From positions 15,861,001 to 15,925,000 of the forward strand of contig JABWDB010000005.1 of NCBI GenBank assembly GCA_019614645.1: DNA of 64,000 bases, given 5' to 3'. This DNA is from Stratiolaelaps scimitus (taxonomy: Eukaryota > Arthropoda > Arachnida > Mesostigmata > Laelapidae). The position numbers were made by a program, and so were the translations under genes. Below the pieces are notes generated by a model. The model saw only the letters and a list, made by a program, of their open reading frames with translations. It searched no databases and was not told the origin of the DNA. Below, piece by piece: positions 1 through 13,624 of this stretch. Every line of letters begins with the position of its first letter. Positions within the stretch are counted from its first letter, which is position 1.

Positions 1-2440
1 CCGGAGTCACCCAGCCCATCTGTCGGGGTGCCAACCTGCCCCCGATGGCTAAGTGTAGAGTTGATGCCGGTGCACCAATAATCCGGCTATCAGCTCGACT
101 GAAAGCCAGGGACTCCGGGGGTCAGGGCCAGCGATTAGCACTAGGAGACCAGGAGAGACGAGGACGCCGGGCAAACCGCGCCGCTTGCTGGCCACCTGTC
201 AAACAAAGCGAAAGAAGGCGAATATATATATATAGAAAGAAAGAGAGAGAGAGAGAGAGAGCGACAGAAAGGCAGCAACGTCACGCAACGCAAGCAAAAA
301 AATCAAATAAAATGCATAATAAAGCCAACCGCCACCGTCCCCGCCGCCGCTATCGGGCGCAGACGACGACCAAGAAGAAAACGAGAAATCGGACAGAAAT
401 TGTAAACATGACCACGACGAAGATAACGACGGCGGCGGCGGCAGCAGCAGCAGCGGCAGTGACGGGACGGCTGTGGCAAAAACCAATATATCGCGAACGG
501 CTAGTACGAGAGATGTAGAGCCGGTCACAGCGGTGCGGTACGCCTGACGGCCAGAGGGTGCGGCGATGAACGCCTCGCTCGCGCAGACAACCAGATCTCC
601 CTCCCTAACTGACGTGAAACACGGCACGTTGACCCGGCAGGAAATACGCAGACGTCAATAGGACAACAACAACAACAACAACAAAAACAGCAAACAGTAG
701 CAACAATGATAACAATTGCAAGCAACAGTGCAGGAAGCTGGGATGAACAAGGAATGGACGCTCGTGGCCATCTGCAATAGAAATAGTGATACCAGCTACC
801 GTTAACTACAACTAACCACAACGACACCAGTATATCAACAGGTTATTTTGCTAATGATCAACAAACAACAAGCGGCTGCCGAAATGCAAGCTGCTAAACA
901 ACATCAACAAAACAACAGTAAGCTGATTCAGCAAGCAACAGAGTTTTTAACAATGGCAGCGACACTTAATCCTTGTTCAACTGTGTACAATTGCAACAAG
1001 AACAACGACAGCTCAATACCACTGCAATTCAGCAAACCCTGCCGGGGATCGTGTTCATAGCGGAAGTGACAATGCATTTCAACCAGACAGACTAGATACA
1101 CCTCTCGCGACAACGAAACGATATCAAAAAATCGAAAAAATAAACTGACCGATACAGCTAAGCAACCGCACGTCTGCCATCGTTCGGCCTTGGTATCTCA
1201 TCACCACCAGGAAACGAACCCAACCACAACCAATCCGATTGAGGTGTTTTTTTTCACCATCGCCGAGTGGACGAACGTACATTGGGGGAAGACACGATGG
1301 CGAGACGTGACGGCCGACGTCAGCTGCAGATTACTGCATTTGCTAACTACTTCTGCAACAACACTTACCACCATCACTACTACTACTGCCACTACTAATT
1401 GTTAACAAACATGAGAAGATCCATCAGTATACAACATGTACAGGCAACACGCTGCATAGTAGGAAATACTATCAGCAGCAGCAGCAGCAGTAGCAGCAGA
1501 AGAGGATACAAGCAATGCACTTGAGTACAAGTATCGTGTCTGGTTGAAACGAAATGGAGGCTGTATGATAGGACAGGCGCGTGCTCATGCGACAGAAGGT
1601 ATTTGGCAGTATCTCGATCTTGACATGTCCTCATATGCACGACTGATTGTGTGTGTGTGTGTGGACGTGTTGTGGTTGAGAGATTGTCAAGGAACTTACC
1701 TCGAAACGTCGATTCAGTGACAAGACTGAAAATCAAGGCGAAAATCGACAAAGAATTAAGAAGACTTATCACGTCAACAGAGGAGACCAACAACAACAGC
1801 AACAACAACAAGAACAACAACAACAACAGCAGCAGCAGCAGCAACGTGTATACAACGGCATGACGCGTGGCAAATCACCACCAAGCATTCGAAGAAGACA
1901 AGCAAGCGGCCGAACGAGCAATGAGCCCAAACGAAGCTGGAAGAATATACTCACTGGCAGACTCCAGCCGAAAGGAAGCCAGTGAGCAGCCAGACTGATG
2001 GAGCCGGGGCTCGAGCGATGTTCATGCGGCCGTTCAGTATTCTTCAGGCCTCGCCATTGCCTGCATTCCCGCTACAATGCTACCACAATACTATTATCAT
2101 GTGCCGCCGGCTAGTGCAATAATATTTGATTGATTGATTGATTGATTGAGCCGTATTTATTCGCTGTTATCGCACACTCGAACACTCAAACACACACAAA
2201 CAAGGAGACAGACACACATGTACACACAAATCCACGACTGGACTCATATGTAATATTTACCGTTCGTCCCGCCAGACGGCGATTTCCTTTGGCCTCGCGT
2301 CACCCTACGCGTCCCCGTATTGATTTCGGGCTCGGGGCGGGTCATCGGCGGGACGTTGGACTCCAGGGCGCTTCGTCTGTTTCATACAAATGTGCCATAT
2401 CGAATAAAAGAGGAATAATAATTATAAACGAGAAGCAGAC
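1..2440. other. CAA/CAG-rich region without a supported gene
   Basis: The first 200 bases are fairly GC-rich. After that the plus strand is dominated by CAA, CAG and AAC runs (for example 661-690, 1471-1500, 1790-1845), a TA run (222-234) and a GA run (242-261). Open frames exist on both strands, but they are glutamine/asparagine-rich on the plus strand and leucine/serine/cysteine-rich on the minus strand, as expected from translating simple repeats. I see no splice-consistent coding exon. It could be a long untranslated leader or an intron of a gene lying outside the window. Confidence 0.5.
2128..2150. repeat. (GATT)n tetranucleotide repeat
   Basis: A perfect GATT run. Similar GATT runs recur near 3072-3095, 7665-7690 and 8290-8310. 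The second and fourth both pass into ATTC repeats, so they may share an origin. Confidence 0.8.
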
Positions 2441-4225
2441 AAAATGAGCTAAGAGCGAGAGAGAGAGAGAGAGAGAGAGAGAATGCGAGCGCCAGACAGA
2501 GCAAAAATATGACGAGAGTGAAATAATGAAATCACGATGATGATAATTTGATGATACGGATATATATATATATATATATTACTCGAAGGTTTTTTAACAT
2601 TGTTACTCTTTTGGAGAGTACACGACGACGAGGACGTGGTGTGTTTTATTATTGGCCATTTGGACCATTGGCTGTGCTGTTACGAGTTGCGGACAACTGT
2701 GTGTTCAGGACACAATTCGCAAAGTTCAAAAGCAAAAGCTGATTTCCTAACTGATTCAGTAGTTCACTAGTGTTGTACATTTCTTCGTAACTCGTCCACC
2801 TATTTCTGTTCATGAGAGACTAAGAGAGAAAGAAAGAAAGAGAGAGAAAGAGAAAAAGAGGATTCGTGTATATATTTTGACGATACGCGGAGTGTCCGAT
2901 GATGTTCTTGGCGGCTGTTGCTAATTGTGTCCTGTAATGTAACGCCTCGACAAGACAAAGAAAACAGCAAACCAACACTAAAACGTTTTGATTCGTTAGA
3001 CGTGGCCACGATGTGTGACGCTCGTCTGTAGCGCGTGGATACTCTGATTGTTCTCATTGAGTAATTGATCGATTCATTGATTGATTGATTCATTCATTCA
3101 TATCATTCAATGATCCTCCGCGTTTTGTACGCCCTTGAATTAATGTCAACCCCCCAACTCTGCAATTGCAAAGATGCGTAAATCTCTTGTGATAGCGAAC
3201 GTCGGGAACGATCGCTGCATGACATGCCACGGTACAGACATCTACGGCGCAGAATTACCGATCGAGTGTCGGCTTGCGCAAAGCATTTTGTTATGTGGAC
3301 TTTTTCGCCGTTACCAAACAGTCCTCTAACCATCTGGGCCATTGGTGAGACGTTGGTCTGCCTTTTTTGTCGACCTCACTCGCGGCGTTACAGGTCATAC
3401 ACGAATACGCGCTAAGCGCTTGATGAAGCCCGCTAACACGCCGACGTCTCTGGCAATACTTTTACATCGCTACCGCGACTAACAGCAGTGTACGAATCAG
3501 AGGTCGCATGCCGATTCGTGGCGCGATAGAAGATGCATATCAGCAGCATGCAGAGACAACAACAACAGCGGCAGCAGATGGCGTTTGAAAGCGACGAAAC
3601 AGCAAAAAAACAGTCAAAAAAAAAATATGCGTGAATGACGATGGCGCCCTGCGATTGTCCGGGTCCACAGTACCTTGCTATAGCAATGTGGCAACATTGA
3701 TACGACTTACATGCATACAATACATATTACATACATATATAGACTAGAGCTATTCTTAAGCGAACCTTATTCTCACTGACCTAGATGCGCTACCACTATG
3801 AGTTAAATTGTCGTTGAGCGAAACAGAGCAATTTAGAGGATGAAGAGTGATTATTATTATTGAGAGTAAACACATGACAATCCTTGTGTTGGCGCCACGG
3901 CGCCTAATGTTGAGGAACACTGGCACGGGAGCCCGTCTCGAACAGAACGATGGAGGAGACGACGAACGATGTAAAGTCACTGGCGGAGCAGTGAGCTGAT
4001 GTCACCTGATGAAGAGTTTGAACCTGAATAACCGCAACCGGGTAAGTGTACGGTTGCGTGGATACGGCAATATGAGAGTAGCGGAAGTAGATGATATATC
4101 GTACAGATAAAACGAAGATATAACTAATGGAGAATAATGAGCCGGTAGAGAAAGAGAGCGGCGGAATGCGTCAAACGATCTAATAGTTGCATCATCTTGA
4201 CAATTTTCTTGACACGATCAGAAAC

Positions 4226-4228
<3 letters not shown>

Positions 4229-4257
<29 letters not shown>

Positions 4258-4382
4258 TGCGAACAACAACAACAACAACAATGATTCTAACTAAACAGAA
4301 TGACAAGGGAAGTTCCGCGACATCATCGAACAGATATATATATATATATATATAAATATATATATATATACATACATATATA
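4229..4382. repeat. Compound GA / CAA / TA microsatellite
   Basis: GA run at 4229-4258, CAA run at 4264-4281 and an interrupted TA run at 4333-4382. Simple-sequence DNA; the frames that cross it are not genes. Confidence 0.85.
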
Positions 4383-6383
4383 TAGCGAGGGAGAGAAGCA
4401 CAGCACAAAACTGCGATCTAAACATCAACCAGCAAAAGCAACATCGAGCAAGCAAAAATGGACAGAGGCGATCTCAGACGTGATTCAGTCAGAATAGGAA
4501 AATAATATACCTATTGACATCGTTATTATTATTATTATTATTACTACTATTACTATTAGTGAACTTTTCAAACAAAGAACACCTCAACGACACTCGACAG
4601 GACAATAAGAAATAAAAGCCACCTCTATAGATTCGTTTCAGCAGTAGTGTGATGTAGTAGCAAGCAACGAGGATGCAAATAATAAATAAAGCTAAAAAGG
4701 CAGGTAATGCAGAATGTGGAAAAGTGCTGACTCATCAAAGAAAGGGGAGACAGAGGACGAGAGGGTGAAGAGCGCAGGGAATTTTTTTGGAGGAAAAATC
4801 GTCACTCGAACAAATGAAGTGTCGAGTTTGTTGATGATAATAATAGTAATAATAATAATAGTAGTAATAATAAGAATACGACTCATGAAACGTGTGTGCT
4901 TGATCGGTCGTCTATACGGCAACGACTTGCGTAGCTGCTGGTAGCGTAAACTGCTGAAGCGAGCAGTGTTGAGTTTGCGATATTTGCCGGTCAGCGATCA
5001 TCCGTCACGCTCAAGCTGTGCCAACGGGCGATCAACCCTCTGCACTCGTGACGGGAGATCGCGAGGCGTATCGTACGGCGCGTGCAACTGAGAATAAACA
5101 GCAGGTGACTAAGATGGTGATCACAAGAAAAAAGAAAAAGTTTACGGTCGCTGCTCGTTGATCCCGGCGTGCCGTCACACCACGTAGCCTCAAGGGCTTA
5201 CTAGTAAAACTGCAATAGGTGGTGTACGATCAAATGGCGCACGGTGAAAGTACAGGGATAAGTCCCAGCGGCAGCAATAACAACAGCAATATGAGCAGCA
5301 GCAGCGGCGTGTTGCGTGCAGCAGTTTGAGCCTTGAGTTCGTAAGGCGAACAGCGTCCGCAATATGCCGTGGTCTCTGCGGGCTTCACACCTGCTGGCAT
5401 CGAACCTCGCTGTCGCTACCGGCCCATTTGTAATGCCTGACGCGCACCCGCATCTGTAGTGCAACGCAGGTCCCTAACAACAGTTAGCGACAGCTAATGC
5501 TCGCGTGCTATTCAATCAGTGCAGTTGATTGAGGACCACCCACCTACGGGCGTGGTTTCATGTAACGTGGGTAGCCTGCGAGTTGGACAATACCCACAGG
5601 CGGAGACACAAACTTTAAGGCCGTAGCGATTGTTCTATCAGTACGATTCGAGTGCAATTGCCACAAAAGGAAGCTGGAGCTGTCGATTTGGCTAGCTGAT
5701 TAGCAGTAGCCATAATAGAGCTGCGGTAAAGAAAGCCGTTGAATGAACGTCGGAGGTGATGTTGGCGGCAATTGACCAACCTTGTTCAGTAGCGAATCAC
5801 GGTGAAGCTCAACCCATTGTCGCGGGTATTTTGAGCTAGGTGCGCACCAATACTGAATCGCCTGGCCACTTGCATGCGCTACAAGAGAAACGTAGTTAGC
5901 TCGTCCACCGATAATCAGCCACACATGGGTTAATTATGATCGACTTTGGGACAACTCTGTTAGGAGAATAGAAGGAAATTAATAATAAGAATAATAATAA
6001 CAACAACAACAACTACAATAATAATAAAATCGTAATGAAAACATCTCTGCTGGACGTGTTCGGCCGGCTGGTGTCGGTAACCCTTCAGCGCAACTTATAA
6101 ATAGGGATTTGACCATTTTGATGACCCCATATTTTTCCAATGACAAAACGAGCGTTATGATATTCTAATTGCGCTAATTTCGCCACGACGGGACGCATCC
6201 TAATTTAGGTCTATACTACTACGATGATGATGATGGACCATGTATTATGTCGAAGAGGGTGATGGAACTACACAGAGCAAATAGACGACGTCAATGATAA
6301 CGGCGTCGATGGCAAAAGCCGGTACCGAAGCAACAGGACGACGTTGACGAGATGACCTTGACGATGAGAATCATACGAGAATT

Positions 6384-6416
<33 letters not shown>

Positions 6417-7048
6417 CGAGAAGGATAAGAGGCGAGACGCTGACTATGACTTGATGCAATAATAATGATGATGATGGCGATGATGTTGAAAAAATGATAC
6501 CGCAAAGGTTATTATTATGACGGTTATGAAGGTGAATGCACTGAGACACAGAGAGGCTGAATCTTATCGCTAATGACGATAAGCTATACACACATACACA
6601 CACGGATAAGCCAGTGGGAAGCGGAAGCAAATATAACAGGAATAGCAATGACGGATAAACAAGCGATAAATATTATGATTATATTGTGACTGATTGACCG
6701 ATGATGATGATGATGATGATGATGACAATAATGATACAAGTAGTGATGAATAACTGAATGAGAAGTGGTAGACGCGGCAGAGGCATCACAGAGGTGATAC
6801 CAGGACAGAGATTAGACGACGGTGGTGAGCAGTAAATGCAAATGAGGAACAACAAGAAACGGTTCTGCCCGATGGGGTCGAGTCCGTCCGTCATGGCGTT
6901 CATTTTCCGGCTGACGCTAATGTAATTCGCGTATTCTCGCGTCTGTCTGGCTAATCTCCGGCCCGGGGTTGACCGCTGCGATGTCCCTGTCACGATTGTG
7001 ACTGAAAAGTCGAATCTACCCTGTAATCTATATTTGTTTGAATAATAC

Positions 7049-7084
<36 letters not shown>

Positions 7085-7253
7085 TGAACAATAGCCGATA
7101 CGCGGTGCGGGTGAAGTTACCGTCGTACGAGGGCTGTTTATGAAGTTGGAGCAATCCAAAAACGAAGAAGAAATGGGAATGGCCGGCGAAGGTGAAGGCG
7201 CAAATGGAGCATCAACCAATCATCTACATGTCGGAGCAGCGGACGATATATAT

Positions 7254-7298
<45 letters not shown>
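7049..7298. repeat. (TAA)n and (TA)n microsatellites
   Basis: TAA repeats at 7049-7084 and a long, once-interrupted TA tract at 7245-7298, with about 160 bases of unique DNA between them. Confidence 0.85.
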
Positions 7299-7300
<2 letters not shown>

Positions 7301-8666
7301 TGTTTTACTAATGCAGTAGCGGCAGTGTGTTTTTTCTTAATCATTACGATGATGATTATTATGGATGAGAAGGGGAAGGAGGAAATGCAGCGGAGCGGAG
7401 GCATAAAAAAGGAAAATTAACAATATATATATATACAGAGATGATGAGAAAGCTTCCGTAAAGGAGAACGACAAGGAAGAGTGATCGAAGGAATCAGTTT
7501 GTAGTGTAGCGTAGTAATACTATTGTACCGTAGCTGATTTTCTGCCTGTTATTCTGCGGCTGGCTGGCTGCCGCTCCGCGCCTCCCATCGAGTGACTGAC
7601 TAAAACGATAACGGAACACGACAGAGAGAGAGAGAGATCTGCAAGGGTGTGGAAAGGAGAGACTTATTGATTGATTGATTGATTGATCGATTGGGTGTGG
7701 GTGTGTGTGTGTGCGTGTGTGGATGTACGAAATCAATAGCGAACGAGAGACAGCAATAGGGAACGTGAGGAGAACACCCGTCGTCAATATCTACACTAAT
7801 CAATTAATTGAGGACACAATGAACGATAGACCTTGTGGAGGATCAAGGATCTGACGGGATATTGATGACTGATGATGATAATGATGATGTTGCTGATTAT
7901 GATTGACGAAAAATGATAACTGATAATGGTGTCGACGAAAAACTAATAATTGAGAGTTTAGTTAACCGATGAACATAAGAATTATGGTAAGAGGCGAACG
8001 AGAACGCGAGAGAGAGAGAGAGAGAGAGAAAGTGAACAATTATTAAATGAGAGATATTATAGTTATTATAAATGATCAAGAAACAAGAGATGAAGAAGGA
8101 TGGAGAACGACTGATGTAGTGATAGTGATGATGATTATCCTATTAATGATAATAATAATAATGACAATAATAATAATGACAATAATAATAATAGCTATTA
8201 CGATGTTATTCGATAAGAAAGACACCTGATCAGTGTTTGGGTATGGGGTCAATGTGGGGGGGGGTGGACTAGAATGAATATCGGCAAAGTGATTGATTGA
8301 TTGATTCATTCATGATGGTTTCTGTGGATGTATGTACCCTCATGATGGTTTCTCTGCAAAATGATTGATTGGCTAGAAGATGATAATGGTGGCAATGACG
8401 ATGATAACGATGATCTGACTGAACGACGATGGATTGAATTGTATCATATGACAGTTGGACATACGGACATAAAGATGAACGGACACTACATAGCGTACGG
8501 AGATGTAGAGAAACACTCAGCCACAGAAATCTACACAGCTACAGATATATTCACGCGAACACATCGTAAACGATTGTACACAAATATACACAGATTGAAC
8601 AATGTACATGCCCCCAAGTATAATAAATACTACAACTAAATATATGAAGTGTAGCAGTTAAACGGT

Positions 8667-9071
8667 GAGAGAGAGAGAGAGAGAGAGAGAGATAGATGGG
8701 GGGGATGTACTGGCAAATGGACATTTGACCGAAAACATATTGGCACGCCGATACGATTGCGTTACGCAGATATAATACAAGCCTAGGTTCGTCTGATGTG
8801 TTGGTTCGGCGCACTCGCGCAACGAGATCAATAAAAATGATGGCGCAGGGAAGCTATTTAAAGTGTTAGCTCGAAACTGACAAGTGAAGTGACTCAAACT
8901 AGATTCGGGACCCAGAATCAAAATGTAATGAAAATGGTGCAGAACTCATAGAATAGACGATGACATACTGCGACTAAACGACAAACAAATACAGTTATAC
9001 AACAACACATACACACAGACCTACACGGGTCTACAAGAACACACAGGGCCTGCACAGCTCTATATATATAT

Positions 9072-9102
<31 letters not shown>

Positions 9103-9104
9103 TA
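8667..9104. repeat. GA and TA microsatellites
   Basis: GA run at 8667-8692 and TA-rich run at 9061-9104. Other GA runs of similar length lie at 2457-2482, 8008-8029, 9249-9272, 13329-13347, 13870-13886, 16088-16100, 16879-16898, 20001-20018 and 20107-20132. Confidence 0.8.
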
Positions 9105-9290
9105 CAAGCATTATTCACGCAGGCATGCGAGTTGGACACACAGCGGTAACCGCATGCAGACTCAATGAAAACAGTTGAACAGACCCCACACACTTGAAGA
9201 GAAATACTATACCAAACAAGAGATTAAGGTAGCGAGATAATTGGATGAAAAGGGAGAGATAGAGAGAGAGAGATGATATTGACATGAGGG

Positions 9291-9600
9291 AGATGATCGT
9301 ACTCACTCTACCGTCGTTGGCCACACCTCGGCCGGCTCAGGGCCGCGCCCATTGGGGGGCAGGACTTGGCATGCTCCTTGCTCCGTCTCACCTAAGGACG
9401 CATTCAGGGGAAAATCCCTCCGTCGTGGTTGATTGCATTGTTGACGGGCGGATGGATGGCCCGCTCACGTCACGTGGTGGGACTGCGGCGAGCACAAACG
9501 AGTATATGTACACCTGAAAACTGAAAAGAAATAGATAAAGGCTAAGAGACGATAGCCCCCAAAGGCACAAGTGGTCCAGCGGCGCCTCCTTTGTGATAGC
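9291..9600. other. GC-rich island in AT-rich DNA
   Basis: About 200 bases (9300-9500) are much more GC-rich than the flanks and contain no simple repeats. The plus-strand frame is open for 77 codons but shows no recognisable domain. It may be an old transposon fragment or an untranslated exon; I cannot tell. Confidence 0.3.
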
Positions 9601-9757
9601 AATTCAGCAGCAGAATTCAGCGAACGATTCAGAGGCAGAAATATTATATAAATATAGACATATTATGAATTACGAATATTATTGAGGATCATACTAATAG
9701 CAGAAATGATGATAACATGAATGGTTCAATGAAGGACTATTAATGAACGCAGTGAAC

Positions 9758-9797
<40 letters not shown>

Positions 9798-11426
9798 ATA
9801 AACAATAATGATACAGATTATATTGCACACATACACTCAAACGATAACCATAACAATGCGATACAATGACGAAGATTAGTTAGGATTGATTAGTACGATA
9901 ACGGTATTATATATCTATAATAACAATAATAATTATTATTATTATTATCAACCGAGATGGGTCTATTTAGCAATTATTAGTGTTACAATAATTATACTTG
10001 TTCTTATTATATTGGTTAGGTCATGACGCAGAGAGACCACCATAAACAAACGAATTTAGACGCAGCATGAATAGTCCTTTTTCTAATCAGTTATTCCACA
10101 TGAAGGCTGGTGGCTGACAGTAGCTGACATTTTCATCAATTATGTCTCGTGGCGAAGGCGAAACCGGGGCGTGGTCTTGGTAAAGAGATCTTCTATGCAT
10201 AATATCTATGCGTTTTGACTATGTCGGCCAGTAAAAGGGTCACTTCAAGTCGGTGAATTCGATGCTTGACCCAACTCATTCCACGAAAGTGGATCTCTCT
10301 TTTTTTTTATAAATCGATTTCGTTTTCGGTCTTCGAGATTGGACTTGGCGTTCATCATTTGAATTGATGCACTATTCAAATAAATGGCTTGCCCCCAAAC
10401 GGATGCATCGAATTTCGGACTTCTGACATTCGGCAACGAAGATCAGCTTAGAACAGCGCCGGGCAGCCGTTTTTGGATGTGGTCAGATCACATCTACGGC
10501 AACCTAGTCGGCCAACCATCATTTTGGCACTAGGCAAGCCCGATGCATGACATTAACCTAATTCGATTTCCAAGTATTCCTGACGACCAACCTAAATCGT
10601 TTGCAAAATCTAGCATGCCATTGGAATACGTCGGATTAGAACGCCTACCGAATACTCATAACTACTCGCAAGAAGATCCTCACTAGCTGCCCCCACAGAC
10701 ATAATCGACAGCAACACCATAGATAACACACACACACACACATGTTATATATAAATATATAAGGAAATGCTGCTCAAGCAGGCGAACATTTGATCTAATA
10801 AAATTGTTATTATGATAATTTCTATTCGCAATAGTAGTAGCCGCCCAAGCGGCTTCGATTACGGTAGTTAGCCCGGGGCGCCCTTACGACGAAGCCAATG
10901 GATATTATACATCACAATTTAACTATAGGGTTTGTTTTCTTTTTCACAATCACATATGTGTGCTTGGATTTCATACACTCGTCATTGTTCATGATCCGTT
11001 CCCCGAATAACCGACCTCAATCAGATGACCTGCGCATTTCGTTTGGTAGCAAAAGGAAGGTGGAGCGCTTGCGAACATTGTGATTTTTTCGACCCTCTTT
11101 GTCGAAGACCAAAGATTAGTTAGTGACGAATGATGATTGTTTTTCATGTGATCACGCTATTCCTGTAACTTAAGTCGCAGAAGTGGTTCTCGGCGTAAAC
11201 ATGTACAATCTGCAGCATGTACCCTTCTTATCTTCTTCGACACGATTTCGGTCCCGTACTTTCAATCTGTCTTCGTTTCCTGACGTCTATGAAATACATA
11301 CACGCGAATGAAGTAATCATAATTCTAGCAGTGCTTACTTAATTACTGTTACAATATGTCGGGCCTTCATCGGCCGAGTTATGCAGACATGTACAGTAAA
11401 ACGTACCTCACGATTATATACTTAAT

Positions 11427-11464
<38 letters not shown>

Positions 11465-12883
11465 GAATAATAATAATCACAATATAAGTACTTTACTAAT
11501 TATACGATAACACAATGCTAGTAACAGAATATATAAATAACATAACATTAATGATGGTGAATTGATTAGTGTTATTTATTTATGAGCGTGGCAAGATTAA
11601 CTAAACCCTGCTTATTGGAGGAGGAGTGCGCCGGCTGAGATAGTGAATGGATTGATAATAATGATGTATGATGAGAAATAATAATAATGTGAACAGAGGA
11701 GAAATCGTACGTCTAAAATTGTCGTCTTGCACAGACAGAGCGTTGATACTCGTCATGATTCGTTCTCCTATTAAAATCGGATATGCTTAGAGCGAGGCCG
11801 TCACTATCATCAGCAATCGATGCGGGTCGTTTTAGGAACGTCGCCTCGTACGGTGGCTACTTTGATCGATTCCAGTTCACGATTACACATCGGGATAAGC
11901 GAAACAGCGGCAAGTCACATATTGATTCAAATGAGCCCTTGTATTATTGTTGTACATTATAAAATGGAAGTTCTACAAGGACTCTCTAGACGTAGACCTC
12001 CGTGGAAACTATGCTAGACCCTTAGAGGACCTCTCTCTGTATAGAATTTTGCTGAGAAACAGCATGTGGCTGGTTGCGATGACTTCCAATTTCGCAGTAA
12101 AGTGATAATTAGTGTTTAGTGACACAATCCTCTTCGATATTGCTCTTACCAATTCAAGCGAGAGTAAGTGTTTTAATTGTTCTTCGGTAGACAATGATGA
12201 TTGCTGCACTGACCTTTCGTTCACATATTACATCCTGTATAGGAATGATTACATGTCACAGCCCCTTGGGGAGATCTCCAAATCACCAGGAATGATCAAC
12301 GGTTGCCCATTGATCAGAGCTGAAACAGATGAAACAAGGGTCAAGGGACGGAGGGCTTACAAAGTGCGTACGAACTATTTGAAAGGCCACCAAAGTTATA
12401 TGGCAATTAAATTCGATCTCTCGCTGACTTAGTTAATTACTCAGCTAACAGCTAACAACAAGCTGACGATATGATGAATGTGATATCAATCATACGAGAG
12501 TGGGATTCTTTTTTCGTTGATTGTCTGCTTTTGTTGGTGGTGTTCAGTCGAGACATGTAAATTGTTAAGGGGTGCCGTTATTTTACCCTTCATCTCCGTA
12601 CGTAGAAGATCTGTACTAGGTAACGAGCGTTCTTGCTGCTGCCCCAAGCGCCAGTCGTCATCGAACAACACGGATCAAAGACGATATTTGCTTCTCTGAT
12701 CCAAATCTGTTCAATGCAGAAAAAAACGAAGCAGTGCCACTCAGAATATCGCCACTACTCATTTATCCTGTATTATAAGTACATTGATTGATCTCAGAAA
12801 GTTATGCTCCGAAAGAAGTCTGCGTACGTGAGTCTGGGTGTACTTTTGCAAATAATACGGTCTAAAAATCAGGATCGCATATA

Positions 12884-12928
<45 letters not shown>

Positions 12929-13570
12929 GTCTGTGTGTGTGGAGAAATCCTCATGTATTTCGGTCGATCTGTAGCAAATTGTCAAAAACAGGAAAATATA
13001 TGGATCTGTTGAATGGATAGCCGATGTGTGTCTGCGGCTGGTTAGAAATCAAACAGGAAATCGGCCGTTCGCGCTGTAGCCTCCTAGCTTGGGCACGAGT
13101 GCCCCTTACAGAGCAAGGATCGAATCTGAAACTGACATTTCCTGCTGGAGAATCTATAAGACGAAGTGTGGTTGTGTCGCGAGCACATAAATCGTGCATC
13201 ACGCCAGAGCCGACAGCCTACACTGTGTGCGAGCAACGAAAATAATAAATAATAGATTATCTATAATAATTTGTAGTAAAGGCGAGCTTATGAAAGATAG
13301 TTAGAGAAATAAAGGCGGAAAGAGAGGGAGTGAGAGAGAGAGAGAGATGTATAAATTTATTCGCAAGCTGGCGCTTCTGGTGCAAAGCTCCCGCTGAAAC
13401 TCCTCCTCAACGAGCTGGATTAATTCACTTCTCCGTAAAAGTGGGGACGCTGTACGAGAATCGGCAATACCAAAGCGAAATATCTTCGAGTCGTGACCCT
13501 TTTTCCTTTATCAGTTTACGCCGTTGCCTTTATACAGGTCTTAGCGTTCTTGCTTTGGTTTACGTTTATA
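9601..13570. other. AT-rich intergenic or intronic DNA
   Basis: Contains a TA run at 9761-9793, TAA repeats at 11425-11476 and a TA run at 12887-12922. The part 10030-10700 is repeat-poor. Short open frames occur on both strands, but none has splice signals or a motif that I trust. Confidence 0.45.
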
Positions 13571-13577
13571 GTAAAGG

Positions 13578-13624
13578 CAGCATGTTTATTGTAGCGATAT
13601 AGGATCGCTACAATAAACATGCTG
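13578..13624. repeat. Perfect 21-bp inverted repeat with 5-nt loop
   Basis: Positions 13578-13598 are the exact reverse complement of 13604-13624, separated by ATAGG. Transcribed from either strand, this would fold into a perfect hairpin. It is too short for a typical animal miRNA precursor and could be a fold-back mutation or an assembly artefact. Confidence 0.9.

Larger units (their letters stand above)
2441..9290. other. Microsatellite-dense non-coding region
   Basis: The stretch carries closely spaced GA, TA, TAA, GAT and GATT repeats separated by short unique DNA. The segment 4940-5940 is of higher complexity and nearly free of simple repeats, so it is the part most likely to hold a promoter, an untranslated exon or a conserved element. 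No coding exon could be supported on either strand. Confidence 0.5.

Noticed and set aside
45..518. 157-codon plus-strand frame at the left edge
   Set aside because: Composition is driven by GA, CGC and GGC/GCA repeats; no domain or splice support.
6697..8310. CRISPR-like regularity from repeated GATT, GAT and TAA runs
   Set aside because: These are simple microsatellites without unique spacers, in eukaryotic DNA.
13330..13602. Plus-strand frame ending at the perfect hairpin
   Set aside because: Begins in a GA repeat and has no motif or supporting signals.
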